DNA of 64,000 nucleotides from Pedobacter sp. ok626 (GTDB taxonomy: Bacteria > Bacteroidota > Bacteroidia > Sphingobacteriales > Sphingobacteriaceae): positions 124,001 through 188,000 of the forward strand of contig NZ_FNEX01000009.1 of assembly GCF_900100435.1 (NCBI RefSeq), in the 5' to 3' direction. Under the pieces are notes generated by a model that was given only the letters and a program-made list of their open reading frames with translations, was not told the DNA's origin and did no database searches. Each line of letters begins with the position of its first letter. The stretch's first letter is position 1. The translations under genes were made by a program, and so were the position numbers. This document shows positions 1 to 8,118 of the stretch, piece by piece.

Positions 1-1448
1 CCAGCTACATTTAAAAATGCTTTTAAATTCTTATTCAGCTGAATATCGATATTTGATCGGAAATTATAACGGTTAAGTTTAAAGCTCGGATCGTAGCTAA
101 GATCTTTTTCGGTATTAAACTGTCCTCCCTGATTAAGATAACCGGCATTTACAAAATACTTCGTGGTTTTACTCGCTCCAGAAACATTCAGGTTATACCG
201 TTGCTGATAAGAATAATCCTTAATCAGCAGTTTACGCCAGTCTGTATTCGCGTAACGCAAGGGATCTTCCTGAGTTTTGTAGTATTTCAATGATTGACTA
301 GAATATTCAGCAGGTAAGCCGTCGTTCGTAAGTGCCAGATTTTTTAGTGTTGCAAAGTCGTAAGCATTAACCGGACTGATAAAGCGTGGAAAATCCTGTG
401 CACCGGCCTCTGCTACAAAATTGATTTCCGGAGTTTCAGAAGTTCCTCTTTTTGTGGTGACCAAAATAACACCATTAGCTCCTCTAACCCCAAAAATAGC
501 TGTAGATGAGGCATCCTTTAAGATTGTCACCGACTCCACCTCATTCGGATCAATATATGTCAGATCACGCTCAATTCCATCTACAAGGATGATCGGGCTT
601 TGTGCATTTACCGTTCCCTGCCCCCTAATGAACAATTGCGTAATGTCCCGACCAGGCTGACCACTACGTTGGATAGAAGTTAATCCAGGTAATCTTCCTG
701 CCAGGGTTACCGCTAAATTTGCTGCAGGACTTTGTTTAATTTCTTTGGTTTTAATAGAAGAGATTGCTCCGGTAACTGTTTCCTTTTTTTGTGTACCGTA
801 GGCTACGACAACCACCTCATCCAGACCACCTGCTACAGCGATCAGCGATACATTAATATTGCTCTCCGTTCCTACAGTAATTTCCTGGGTCTGGTAACCG
901 ATATAGCTAAATACCAGTACCGATCCAGGTTCAGCCTGAATGGTATAACTTCCTTCCGAATTGGTAACGGTTCCCGTTTTGGTCCCCTTTATCAAGACAG
1001 ACACTCCAATAAGTGTTTCTCCTGTCTCATCCTTCACTTTACCTGTAACAGGCTTTTGTTCTGCCCTTACAGATGGTTTGTCCAGAGATGGTTTGATAAT
1101 TACCGTTTTATCTTTGATCTGATAAACCAATGGCTGTGCGGTAAAAATCTTATTCAGCGCTTCCTCAATAGTCACATCATTGAGCTGTGCCGTTACTGGT
1201 TTTGCTCTCCCGAGCACATCTTTTTTGATATACAGAAAATTGTAGCCGCTTTGTTTTCTCAGCTGTTCTATGACGTCCTGCAGATCGGCATTCTTTGATG
1301 AAAGGGTTATTCTCTGTGCAACGCTGGAAGCGCTTACCTGCATCAGACCCATCAGCAATAAAAACACAGTTACTCTCATAACTAATAATATTTTTTTATA
1401 TCGGCCAGCTATGGGCATAGCGGTCTTGATAAAAGCATTTAAATTCAT
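1..1448 (-). CDS. SusC/RagA-family TonB-dependent receptor with N-terminal STN domain (partial, 3' end outside window)
   Basis: Outer-membrane importer of the SusC family, cut by the left edge, so about 482 N-terminal residues are visible. Reading leftwards there is a basic leader and hydrophobic signal segment ending in VSASSVAQ, then an STN (secretin/TonB short N-terminal) domain (about residues 50-120), a CarboxypepD_reg-like domain (KVKDETGETLIGV), a TonB-box-like stretch (LDEVVVVAYGTQKK) and the plug domain with the family motifs LFIRGQGTVNA and ANGVILVTTKRG. An STN domain normally contacts a FecR anti-sigma factor, and the FecR and ECF sigma genes lie directly upstream on the same strand, so this is a substrate-sensing receptor. 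I chose the ATG at 1448. An internal ATG at 1379 would start just before the hydrophobic segment and is possible. Family is certain; substrate unknown. The SusD partner would be outside the window. Confidence 0.93.
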   Translation of the reverse strand, partial: MNLNAFIKTAMPIAGRYKKILLVMRVTVFLLLMGLMQVSASSVAQRITLSSKNADLQDVIEQLRKQSGYNFLYIKKDVLGRAKPVTAQLNDVTIEEALNKIFTAQPLVYQIKDKTVIIKPSLDKPSVRAEQKPVTGKVKDETGETLIGVSVLIKGTKTGTVTNSEGSYTIQAEPGSVLVFSYIGYQTQEITVGTESNINVSLIAVAGGLDEVVVVAYGTQKKETVTGAISSIKTKEIKQSPAANLAVTLAGRLPGLTSIQRSGQPGRDITQLFIRGQGTVNAQSPIILVDGIERDLTYIDPNEVESVTILKDASSTAIFGVRGANGVILVTTKRGTSETPEINFVAEAGAQDFPRFISPVNAYDFATLKNLALTNDGLPAEYSSQSLKYYKTQEDPLRYANTDWRKLLIKDYSYQQRYNLNVSGASKTTKYFVNAGYLNQGGQFNTEKDLSYDPSFKLNRYNFRSNIDIQLNKNLKAFLNVA

Positions 1449-1643
1449 ACTTTTGGTTGTTTGGGTTTATTCAAGATTTCTTTTCGATTATTTTATCCGG
1501 ATATGATCCAGGTATTGAATAGCCCAGGCTTATAACGTGGAAGTGGTGAGACACTTTCACGTTTTTATTGCACTAAGCTTCCCTAAAAGAGGTCAGGTAG
1601 GTCTTATTTTCATACGTCGTTTAGTATTTGGTTAAATATTTGG
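1449..1643 (-). promoter_or_regulatory. Leader region between fecR and susC: repeated TTTGGTT motif, six-codon mini-ORF, hairpin
   Basis: This gap upstream of the STN-SusC gene holds three things. At 1618-1644 on the + strand, CGTTTAGTATTTGGTT is followed by a second ATTTGGTT, the same motif found before the SusC gene at 30490 and the GH28-like gene at 37564. On the - strand an ATG at 1613 opens a mini-ORF ending in TGA at 1593 (MKIRPT). At 1535-1562 lies a hairpin with 11-bp arms, one G-T pair and a 6-nt loop. I infer a 5' leader; its function is not known. Confidence 0.4.
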
Positions 1644-2843
1644 TTATTTACTCACTATAATTTTGTTTTTGATGATGCTGAATTTAACGAGACCGGTAGA
1701 CTGCAACATGTCCAGTAACTGGGTAATATCCTGATAGCGGGACACCGTTCCTTCTAAACCACTTTGCGGAATTTCTCCTTTATATATAACCTCTACATCA
1801 TACCAACGTGATACTTTGCGCATGATGCTCTGAATATTTTCATCTTTAAATTTAAAAAAGCCTATTTTCCAGGCAATGGCCTCTTCAACGTCTGCCTGCT
1901 TAACATTGAACTCATCACCTGACAAAAGTGATTGTTCTCCGGGCTTTAGGATAGCCTGCTCTCCCTCCAACGTTTTCGCATTTGAATTAAGCTTTTGTAC
2001 TTTTACACTGCCTTCAATCAAAGTCGTTTTTACATTGTTTTCGTTAGCATAGGCGTTCACATTAAAATGCGTTCCTAAAACTTCAATCCGCTGTTCTTTG
2101 CTCTCTACAATGAAAGGGTGTTTTTTATCCCTGGCAATCTCAAAATAAGCCTCGCCAATCAACTCTATCTTTCTTGTCGCATGATTTGCAAAACTTACCG
2201 GGTATTTAATTGTTGAAGCAGCATTAAGCCAAACCTCACTCTGGTCAGGTAAACGTATCCGATAAGTTTCTCCATTTGAGGTAGAAAGTGTATTCAATTG
2301 ATTAGAATTGTTATCTGTACCAATGATTTCATAAATGATCTGGCCATCTGCCGACTTTGAAATCTTTACGCCAGCCTCTTTAGCAAGTTCACCATTTGCA
2401 ACACTAGAAAGGACTATTTTCTTACCATTTGCGAGGGTAAGTGTAGCACTGTTTTTTCCAGGCACAATGGCATGAACAACAGTTCGCTGATTTGATGACA
2501 CGGAGCTTTTATGATTGAAAAAGAATAAACCACTTGCCAATACGATCAGTACACATGCAGCGGCAACCAGATATTTATAACCCGGTGATTTTTTATTCAG
2601 TGGTATGCTACGCGCAGCCACTTCATGCGAAAGTATATCCCGAAGGATTTCCTGTTCATTCCGGATTTGCAAAGCAGATTTATCTTCAGCCAATACTTCT
2701 ATCCATTGCTGGTCCCAATGCATTTTAAGCGCTTGCTCTGCATCTTCATCCTGCAACAACTGATCAAACTCCTGCTGCTCATCTTCAGAAGCTGTTTTTC
2801 GTTTAATCTTATCATACAGAAGTATAATTCTATTCGGTTCCAT
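1644..2843 (-). CDS. FecR-family anti-sigma factor
   Basis: Inner-membrane anti-sigma regulator of 399 residues. The N-terminal cytoplasmic part (about 1-95) binds the ECF sigma factor, a single membrane segment follows (YLVAAACVLIVLASGLFFF), then a periplasmic FecR domain (GETYRIRLPDQSEVWLNAAS, with IELIGEAYFEIARD and FIVESKEQRIEVLGTHFNV) and a C-terminal DUF4974 domain (IAWKIGFFKFKDENIQSIM to the end). An upstream in-frame ATG would add 26 residues (MPPANN...), but MEPNRIILLYDKI at 2843 is the usual beginning for this family, so I use it. It lies between the sigma gene (2993-3583) and the STN-containing SusC gene, the standard order for trans-envelope signalling. It is expected to release the sigma factor when the receptor is loaded. 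Confidence 0.93.
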   Translation of the reverse strand: MEPNRIILLYDKIKRKTASEDEQQEFDQLLQDEDAEQALKMHWDQQWIEVLAEDKSALQIRNEQEILRDILSHEVAARSIPLNKKSPGYKYLVAAACVLIVLASGLFFFNHKSSVSSNQRTVVHAIVPGKNSATLTLANGKKIVLSSVANGELAKEAGVKISKSADGQIIYEIIGTDNNSNQLNTLSTSNGETYRIRLPDQSEVWLNAASTIKYPVSFANHATRKIELIGEAYFEIARDKKHPFIVESKEQRIEVLGTHFNVNAYANENNVKTTLIEGSVKVQKLNSNAKTLEGEQAILKPGEQSLLSGDEFNVKQADVEEAIAWKIGFFKFKDENIQSIMRKVSRWYDVEVIYKGEIPQSGLEGTVSRYQDITQLLDMLQSTGLVKFSIIKNKIIVSK

Positions 2844-2992
2844 TATTACAAAGACACCATACCTCCGGTAACCGGGGGTATTGAACATAAAATAAATTAA
2901 AAAATTATTTGCCGGTGGCAAATTTTCTTATGGAAATGGGCTTCATACATTGCAAAGGCACCAGTTAGGATAATCCCGGGGGTTTTAAAAGA

Positions 2993-3583
2993 TTAAAAAA
3001 GTTTTAATGTAATCAATATAGCTGCTATCCCACCATGGTTACGCATCGTATTTCGCACAGATTTTAAAGCTATTTTCATATAGGACTGAACTGTTAAAAC
3101 TGAAATATTAAGTTGTTTAGCCGCTTCCTCATACTTCAGACCTTGAATTTGGCACAAATTATAGACTTCACGTTGCTGGGCAGGTAACTTTGCTATGGCT
3201 TTTTCATACAATCCTTTTGCTTCATTTAACAGTATTGTTTCTTCAGTTTCATTGCTTTCATCTCTCCAGCCTAAGGTAGCTTCTCTATTTTTGCCTGCCT
3301 CCCGTCTTAATTGCCGCAATTTATTATAACAACGGTTTCTACACATTACTCGCATGTAGCTTTCTATGTTATTTACATTACTCAATTCATCGCCTAGCAT
3401 CCAGACCTTTAGCATAACTTCCTGCATTAATTCTTCGGCATGTAATTCATCGTCAAGAATACGATATGCAAAAAGGAAAACCGTTTTATTATACTTATAG
3501 TAGAACAAGCTAAATGCATGCTCATCACCTGTTGCTATCTTCTGCAACAGATCACCATCACTATAAAATGGTCTTAGAACCAT
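2993..3583 (-). CDS. ECF-type RNA polymerase sigma-70 factor (Bacteroidota FecI-like)
   Basis: Sigma factor of 196 residues, normal for the family. Region 2 is at about residues 20-90 (DEHAFSLFYYKYNKTVFLFA, then HAEELMQEVMLKVW) and region 4 at about 125-185 (LPAQQREVYNLCQIQGLKYEEAAKQL, a helix-turn-helix). It is expected to direct RNA polymerase to the promoter of the downstream receptor operon and to be held inactive by the FecR protein encoded next on the same strand, 149 bp away. No 1.1 domain or other addition is visible. The start at MVLRPFYSDGDLL fits the usual distance to region 2. Family certain; regulon unknown. Confidence 0.94.
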   Translation of the reverse strand: MVLRPFYSDGDLLQKIATGDEHAFSLFYYKYNKTVFLFAYRILDDELHAEELMQEVMLKVWMLGDELSNVNNIESYMRVMCRNRCYNKLRQLRREAGKNREATLGWRDESNETEETILLNEAKGLYEKAIAKLPAQQREVYNLCQIQGLKYEEAAKQLNISVLTVQSYMKIALKSVRNTMRNHGGIAAILITLKLF

Positions 3584-3724
3584 ACAGGATAATATTTGCT
3601 ATAAATAAAGTTAAAGGCATATTGCGAAAGGATGTCGGCATTTAATAATTCCTAAACAACAAATCTATATATTTTTAAACAATGATACTTATTATTCGCC
3701 AAAATTGCATAAGCTGTAAAAACA

Positions 3725-3757
3725 AAAAGCCTGCAATCATTTGATTTGCAGGCTTTT
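3725..3757 (-). terminator. Intrinsic terminator of tRNA-Lys
   Basis: Arms at 3725-3736 and 3746-3757 pair perfectly over 12 bp around a 9-nt loop and carry A/T runs on both sides. It sits just after the 3' end of the tRNA. Related hairpins occur left of the copies at 11594, 38425 and 63349. Confidence 0.8.
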
Positions 3758-3782
3758 ACGTAGTTTTGATACTATTCTCTGG

Positions 3783-3855
3783 TGATCCCGCTGGGATTCG
3801 AACCCAGGACCACTACATTAAAAGTGTAATGCTCTACCAGCTGAGCTACGGAATC
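3783..3855 (-). tRNA. tRNA-Lys, anticodon TTT (copy 1)
   Basis: Read on the - strand this is a 73-nt tRNA. The acceptor stem GATTCCG pairs with CGGGATC (one T-G pair), the D-arm is TAGCTCAGCTGGTAGAGC, the anticodon loop ACTTTTAAT gives anticodon TTT, and the T-loop is TTCGAATC. The discriminator base is A and CCA is encoded at 3780-3782. A second copy at 63349-63421 is identical in the mature part, but its next three bases are CAA. About 130 bp 5' of each copy (3856-3990 and 63422-63541) are also similar, so the whole locus was duplicated. Confidence 0.96.
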
Positions 3856-4061
3856 ATTCCCTTGTTTGAAGGAGTGCAAAAGTATAAAAATTATGCGTAT
3901 TTCAAACCTTAACAAGAATTTAATTTCAACTTAACACTAATATTTCCTTTAAGGGATTGATTTATAGGTTGAAAATTTAATCCTCGTTCTAATATTTTCT
4001 GCTTTAAATACCTATTTTTATAAGCATAGTATTTCTTTAACCTTTTTGCACAACTAACACA

Positions 4062-4508
4062 ATGAAAAAAGTCTTAATTTTTATTGCCTTATGCCTGGTT
4101 GCTAAGCTCAGTAGCGCACAGATTTTAAATCCTGTAAAATGGAGCTATGCGGCTAAACGCATCAATTCAAAAGAAGCCATCGTTTATCTAAAAGCAACAA
4201 TTGACAATGGCTGGCATATCTATTCCCAAAATATTGCAGCTGATGGACCGACGAAAACAGCATTCTCCTTCCATCCATCAAAAGATTATGTGTTAAACGG
4301 CAAGACAATTGAACCTAAACCTATTAGTCATTTTGACAGAATGTTTAATATGAAGATCGGATACTTTGAAAAGACTGTAATATTTCAGCAGAAGATTAAC
4401 ATAAAGTCAAAAGGAAAAATAGCTGTTAAAGGCAAGTTAGAATTTGGAACATGCGACGACACTCAATGTTTGCCTCCTCAGGAAATTGAGTTTAATGTAG
4501 CAGTCTAA
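4062..4508 (+). CDS. DsbD N-terminal-domain-like secreted protein
   Basis: Secreted protein of 148 residues with a clear signal peptide (MKKVLIFIALCLVAKLSSAQ). The rest matches the N-terminal periplasmic domain of the thiol reductase DsbD, here without the membrane and C-terminal thioredoxin parts: VKWSYAAKRINSKEAIVYLK at the start, NGWHIYSQN in the middle, and TCDDTQCLPP near the end, which holds the two cysteines expected for thiol exchange. Such stand-alone domains are common in Bacteroidota. It could receive electrons from a membrane DsbD partner, but none is encoded nearby. It is a single gene, with the tRNA-Lys upstream on the other strand. Confidence 0.8.
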   Translation: MKKVLIFIALCLVAKLSSAQILNPVKWSYAAKRINSKEAIVYLKATIDNGWHIYSQNIAADGPTKTAFSFHPSKDYVLNGKTIEPKPISHFDRMFNMKIGYFEKTVIFQQKINIKSKGKIAVKGKLEFGTCDDTQCLPPQEIEFNVAV

Positions 4509-4522
4509 TTTCCAGATATAGC

Positions 4523-5215
4523 TCAATTTGGATCGTATTCAGGGCTGTTCTTTACAGCTTCCTTTGAAACATCAACAGTGATTGATGAACTTTCCCAATT
4601 GAGTTCTTTTATCCATTCAGGTGAGATCAGGACCTTTTTGCCAGGGAACCAATTACCAGTATCGACAACCAAAAATGATATCTTCCAGTCCTTATCCACG
4701 ATAAGATCCGACACATCCCCTATTTCGCCATCTGTAACATGAATCCGGTATCCTTTGATTTCGCTGGTACTACGAAGGTGCGGGTCGCCTGATTTCTTTT
4801 CGCTTCGCTGGAGCGCAATAGCATCTTCGAGTGGCAGCCGGGATTCTACCATCCCCATCATGCCCATACCCCCATAAAACCCTGCTCCTACAGGATCGCC
4901 ATAAGGCCATTGATAATGATGATATAATGCAAGCTCCTGCTGACGAGAGACCGGCATATCAGTATCAATATCAGGACTGTGTTTAACCTGATCCTTTGTC
5001 AGATTAACAGGAAATGATTTATGCTCCCAATCCGGCTCCTTCAGTGCTCCCGGTGAAATTAGAACTTTGCGTTCCATTAGCCAGCCGCCAGTTTTTACGA
5101 CCAGATAACGTATTGTCCAGGTTTCATCATCAAAATAAAACTCGTCAACTTTTCCAATTTCCCCATCGGTTTCCGCCATGGCGAAACCGATCATACTTTT
5201 TATGTTGCGTTGCAT
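4523..5215 (-). CDS. Protein with two PRC-barrel domains
   Basis: Protein of 230 residues made of two similar PRC-barrel units: residues about 5-80 (MIGFAMAETDGEIGKVDEFY, IRYLVVKTGGWLMERKVLIS) and about 140-215 (IKGYRIHVTDGEIGDVSDL, ISFLVVDTGNWFPGKKVLIS). The linker is rich in Gly and Met (GAGFYGGMGMMGMVESR). There is no signal peptide, so it is probably cytoplasmic. PRC-barrel proteins are small beta-barrels in photosynthetic reaction-centre H subunits and RimM; the free-standing bacterial ones are often stress-linked and have no defined reaction. Its neighbours are also stress-type (small membrane protein, DUF4142 remnant, dodecin). Confidence 0.85.
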   Translation of the reverse strand: MQRNIKSMIGFAMAETDGEIGKVDEFYFDDETWTIRYLVVKTGGWLMERKVLISPGALKEPDWEHKSFPVNLTKDQVKHSPDIDTDMPVSRQQELALYHHYQWPYGDPVGAGFYGGMGMMGMVESRLPLEDAIALQRSEKKSGDPHLRSTSEIKGYRIHVTDGEIGDVSDLIVDKDWKISFLVVDTGNWFPGKKVLISPEWIKELNWESSSITVDVSKEAVKNSPEYDPN

Positions 5216-5281
5216 GATACAAGTATTTCTGGTTAAACAATTTTAAAATTGATTTGTTTAATCGCCAGAAAGTAAATACTT

Positions 5282-5455
5282 ATGAAGAAGAGAAGAAATT
5301 TTATAATCTCTGGAATCTTGATTGTCATTGCAGGCTTCTTAACTAATTATGCGTGGGGTACTGAAAAAAACGCTTTAAGTGTTTCCTTAATGATCTTGGC
5401 AACCGCACTTTTCTTGACAAGCATAGTCATCTTTGTGCTTAACTTTAAAGAGTAA
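5282..5455 (+). CDS. Small two-helix membrane protein (57 aa)
   Basis: Short ORF with an ATG at 5282 and a stop at 5453-5455. It encodes a basic N-terminus (MKKRRNF) and two hydrophobic segments (IISGILIVIAGFLTNYAWG and SLMILATALFLTSIVIFVLNF), with a short polar loop between them. The layout is typical of small inner-membrane proteins. I do not recognise a family. Its last codons overlap the 3' end of the opposite-strand DUF4142 fragment by 11 bp. It is supported by composition and hydropathy only. Confidence 0.6.
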   Translation: MKKRRNFIISGILIVIAGFLTNYAWGTEKNALSVSLMILATALFLTSIVIFVLNFKE

Positions 5456-5720
5456 GTCCGCTCGGGTTGTTTGCCTTTTCTACAACAAGTTCTCCCAATT
5501 CAACTTTGAGCATATTATTCATTGCAACCGTTTCGATAAACATAGCAGTTTGGATCTCGTTTTCCAGTTTCAACCGATCATCTATTTTCGCCGTATCAAC
5601 CATTTCGCCATTACCAGTTTCAGAATTATGGTTTGCATGCTGGCAGCCTTGAAAAGTAAGACCGACAATGATCAATATCAATGATAAAACGCCATTTTTC
5701 ATGATATGAATTTTACTCAT
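5445..5720 (-). CDS. Truncated DUF4142-type lipoprotein
   Basis: Predicted lipoprotein of 91 residues with signal segment MKNGVLSLILIIVGLTFQGC and a lipobox cysteine. After a polar linker the sequence IQTAMFIETVAMNNMLKVELGELVVEKANNP resembles the first helix pair of DUF4142, a four-helix ferritin-like domain usually about 140 residues long. Here the protein stops right after this first part, so the gene is probably a 3'-truncated remnant. The start could be the ATG at 5720 or the one at 5702 next to the signal peptide. The truncation point falls where it overlaps the small membrane-protein gene. Confidence 0.55.
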   Translation of the reverse strand: MSKIHIMKNGVLSLILIIVGLTFQGCQHANHNSETGNGEMVDTAKIDDRLKLENEIQTAMFIETVAMNNMLKVELGELVVEKANNPSGLTL

Positions 5721-5814
5721 TTGAATTCATGAGCCTTAACCGATAAATACTAAAACAATACCGGCTTGGATTGGTTTAAAAAATCAAACCTTTTTATCAC
5801 TAAAAATTAAGATT

Positions 5815-6015
5815 ATGAGCATTGTAAAAGTAATTGAAGTTATCGCCTCATCAGAAAGTGGATTTGAGGATGCTGTAAGAAATGCAGTAACGGAGGTATC
5901 AAAAACGATAAAAAATATTGACTCGGTCTATGTCAAGGATTTTAAAGTACATCTTAAAAATAATCAAATCACATCTTATGGCGTGATCTGTAAAGTCTCT
6001 TTCCGTGTAGAATAA
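5815..6015 (+). CDS. Dodecin-family flavin-binding protein
   Basis: Dodecin of 66 residues, the usual length. It is a small protein that forms dodecamers storing flavin or CoA-type ligands in the cytoplasm. The family pattern is complete: MSIVKVIEVIASSESGFEDA, then VSKTIKNIDSVYVKDFKVHL and the closing strand ITSYGVICKVSFRVE. It is monocistronic, with a strong terminator 11 bp after the stop. The stress-type neighbours fit a role in flavin homeostasis. Confidence 0.92.
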   Translation: MSIVKVIEVIASSESGFEDAVRNAVTEVSKTIKNIDSVYVKDFKVHLKNNQITSYGVICKVSFRVE

Positions 6016-6025
6016 AGAGCCTTAT

Positions 6026-6062
6026 AAAAGCAAAAGCCTTACAGCAAAAGGCTTTTGCTTTT
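6026..6062 (+). terminator. Rho-independent terminator after dodecin gene
   Basis: Arms of 13 bp at 6026-6038 and 6050-6062 pair perfectly and end in TTTT. The hairpin lies between the dodecin gene and the convergent HTH gene at 6070, and could serve both. Confidence 0.85.
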
Positions 6063-6069
6063 ATCCTGA

Positions 6070-6393
6070 TTATAATGGATAACTTGCCAGTATACTAGAG
6101 ATTTCCTTTATTGTTTTTATACTGAAAGGATGGCGACCAGATAACCACCTCTTGATTTCGTCCGGATTGATGTCAAGGGAAACAGCAAGGTCAATTTCTG
6201 AAAGACCATTATCGGCTAAAGCTTTCGCAGCCTTACTGGCAATGTCAAGATTCAGCTGTGTTAATTCCTCTATTGCGGGGTTTCCGCTTTCTTCTAACCA
6301 TATGGATACAAAATCGTTCTCTTCCATGTATGTTCTTCGTAATTGTTTTAAGTATTCCGGTCCTTCAACACCGTTTGTTAGTTTGCGCGGCAA
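6070..6393 (-). CDS. HTH-type regulator (XRE/HigA-like antitoxin fold)
   Basis: Protein of 107 residues whose C-terminal half is an XRE-type helix-turn-helix: LADNGLSEIDLAVSLDINPDEIKRWLSGRHPFSIKTIKEI. The N-terminal half (EYLKQLRRTYMEENDFV) resembles the leading arm of HigA/MqsA-like antitoxins. No toxin gene adjoins it, so it may be an orphan antitoxin or an ordinary repressor. The 107-residue form starts at a TTG; an ATG at 6327 would give 85 residues and still keep the HTH. The real start is open. Confidence 0.65.
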   Translation of the reverse strand: MPRKLTNGVEGPEYLKQLRRTYMEENDFVSIWLEESGNPAIEELTQLNLDIASKAAKALADNGLSEIDLAVSLDINPDEIKRWLSGRHPFSIKTIKEISSILASYPL

Positions 6394-6536
6394 ATCTAAG
6401 GAGATTAATTAAATTGTTGTATCTAAATTTACCCGTAGATTTCCCATTTCTCAAGGAAAACATTTTGGAGTCAATATTTTTTTCGCTTATTTAGTGTAAA
6501 CGAAGGAGACAAATAGCATAAGGCATCAAGCAAAAA

Positions 6537-7031
6537 ATGAATATAGAACCGCTGACTGCATCTGAAAAGAAAAAACTGAAAAGCCTGCTGATACAGCGGT
6601 TAATCTTCCTGGTTATCTTTATTACGCCATTGGTATATGCCTATGTGATCTTTATTAAAAATGTGATTAAAGATATAGCAAACAACCATATTAACGGGCT
6701 AACTTGGTTTGGGATTATCCTTATCATCGTATTTACCATCTTGCTTATAGCTGTATTGATCCCTTTTTACATACGCACCTTTAAACACTGTCTTCAATCT
6801 TCCAAAAGGGTGATAGATACGGTTATACAGAGCGTAACAGTAGAAAACCAAATAGGCAGTGTTTTACCGCCCCGCTATATTATAAAAACCGAATATCAGG
6901 AACTGGATAGTTGGGCAACGGCAGTGTTGGGTCAGGGGCTTAGTCCCCAACACTTAAAACCTGGGATGGCTGTTCGTATCCATTGTACGATCGATCGCAG
7001 CCATGATATACTGTTTATAGAAAGGCGTTAA
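6537..7031 (+). CDS. Hypothetical membrane protein with two TM helices
   Basis: Protein of 164 residues, not recognised. After a charged N-terminus come two membrane helices (LIFLVIFITPLVYAYVIFI and FGIILIIVFTILLIAVLIPF). The C-terminal part from about residue 85 looks like a soluble beta-rich domain (IDTVIQSVTVENQIGSVLPP, then MAVRIHCTIDRSHDILFIER). The basic loop before this domain suggests it sits in the cytoplasm. It is flanked by two oppositely oriented HTH genes, which do not reveal its role. Confidence 0.7.
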   Translation: MNIEPLTASEKKKLKSLLIQRLIFLVIFITPLVYAYVIFIKNVIKDIANNHINGLTWFGIILIIVFTILLIAVLIPFYIRTFKHCLQSSKRVIDTVIQSVTVENQIGSVLPPRYIIKTEYQELDSWATAVLGQGLSPQHLKPGMAVRIHCTIDRSHDILFIERR

Positions 7032-7046
7032 TAGCGATATTGATGC

Positions 7047-7964
7047 TTAAATAACTATAACCTTTGACAAATCAACCACTAATAAACCTTTAAGCGCGGC
7101 ATAGGTTAACTTATCCATCATAGCGCCGTCAAAGTCAACGGTCTGGAAGGCACGATAAGACCTATTGGTGACAGAAAAAGGCAGACGAAAGGACACGTTT
7201 TTTAGTGTCGCCCCTCTAAATGAAACGTTGTTTAGTGCGGACTTATCAAACTGGACACCGATAAAAGTATGCCCTTCAAAATGTATTCCCCGCAGATCTG
7301 AATATTTAAAATCCACCCCATTAAAAACGCAGTTTTCAAAAACTGTTTGTCTAAGGTCTACCATGGTCAGCTTCACATCGGTAAGTTTCGCATCGATGAA
7401 TTTTGTTCCAGCTAGTGAAGACTTATTGAAGTTGGTGCGAACGAGAACCGACTTGCAGAAGCTAGCGTTTGCAAGTTCAGTGATAGAAAAGCTACAGTCT
7501 GTCAGATTTGCCCCATCAAAATTGGCTTCACGTGCATCGCTAACCTCAAACGAACTACCCGTAAGATCGGAACCAGCAAAGTTGGCTGCGAACATGGGGC
7601 TTGCTTTGAATTTTCCATTGTGTAAATTAGTCCCTGAAAAATCACTCCTTTCCAGATTAACTGCAGTCAGTTTTATTGGAATCTGACGCTCCTGCCCTAT
7701 TTGCTCCATATCACTGTCAATGGGTAGATCCATATTAGTTTCAGCTTCTGAAGATTGAGTGTTTTCTGAAAAATAGTTCAGATCAACGTTTAAAATTTCA
7801 GCGAGTCGGTTAAAAGTAGTAATATCAGGCATTGACTCACCCCGTTCCCATTTTCCAACTGCCTGTGGGCTAATAAATAGAAATCCAGCAAGCTGAGCCT
7901 GGGATATATTTATCTTCTTTCGTGCTTCGGCTATTTTATTGCCAATCATTTTAGTGTTTAACAT
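7047..7964 (-). CDS. XRE-family regulator fused to pentapeptide repeats
   Basis: Protein of 305 residues. Residues about 5-62 form a canonical XRE/Cro HTH (IGNKIAEARKKINISQAQLA, FLFISPQAVGKWERGESMPD). After an acidic linker, residues about 95-285 are pentapeptide repeats of the A(D/N)LXX kind: LERSDFSGTNLHNGKF, NFAGSDLTGSSFEVSDA, ANFDGANLTDCSF, FKYSDLRGIHFEG. Pentapeptide repeats fold as a right-handed quadrilateral helix and in Qnr/MfpA proteins mimic DNA. Fused to a DNA-binding domain, they could be a sensor or partner-binding module. The gene stands alone and is probably self-regulated. Confidence 0.88.
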   Translation of the reverse strand: MLNTKMIGNKIAEARKKINISQAQLAGFLFISPQAVGKWERGESMPDITTFNRLAEILNVDLNYFSENTQSSEAETNMDLPIDSDMEQIGQERQIPIKLTAVNLERSDFSGTNLHNGKFKASPMFAANFAGSDLTGSSFEVSDAREANFDGANLTDCSFSITELANASFCKSVLVRTNFNKSSLAGTKFIDAKLTDVKLTMVDLRQTVFENCVFNGVDFKYSDLRGIHFEGHTFIGVQFDKSALNNVSFRGATLKNVSFRLPFSVTNRSYRAFQTVDFDGAMMDKLTYAALKGLLVVDLSKVIVI

Positions 7965-8118
7965 AGCATATCTTTTTATTTTTTCGACACTGCAAATGTA
8001 TCCAGCTGCACATCCGGAATCAAAAATTCTCGACTACTTATAGTTGCATCTCCACTACTTATAGTTGTTATCTGGCAAAAAAGGTCAGTTTAACGCAAAA
8101 AACTTACTAAAATCAATT

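Noticed and set aside
3725..3757. CRISPR-like repeated hairpins near the tRNA-Lys copies
   Set aside because: Only terminator hairpins at four separate places, no spacers or regular array; no cas genes anywhere in the window.
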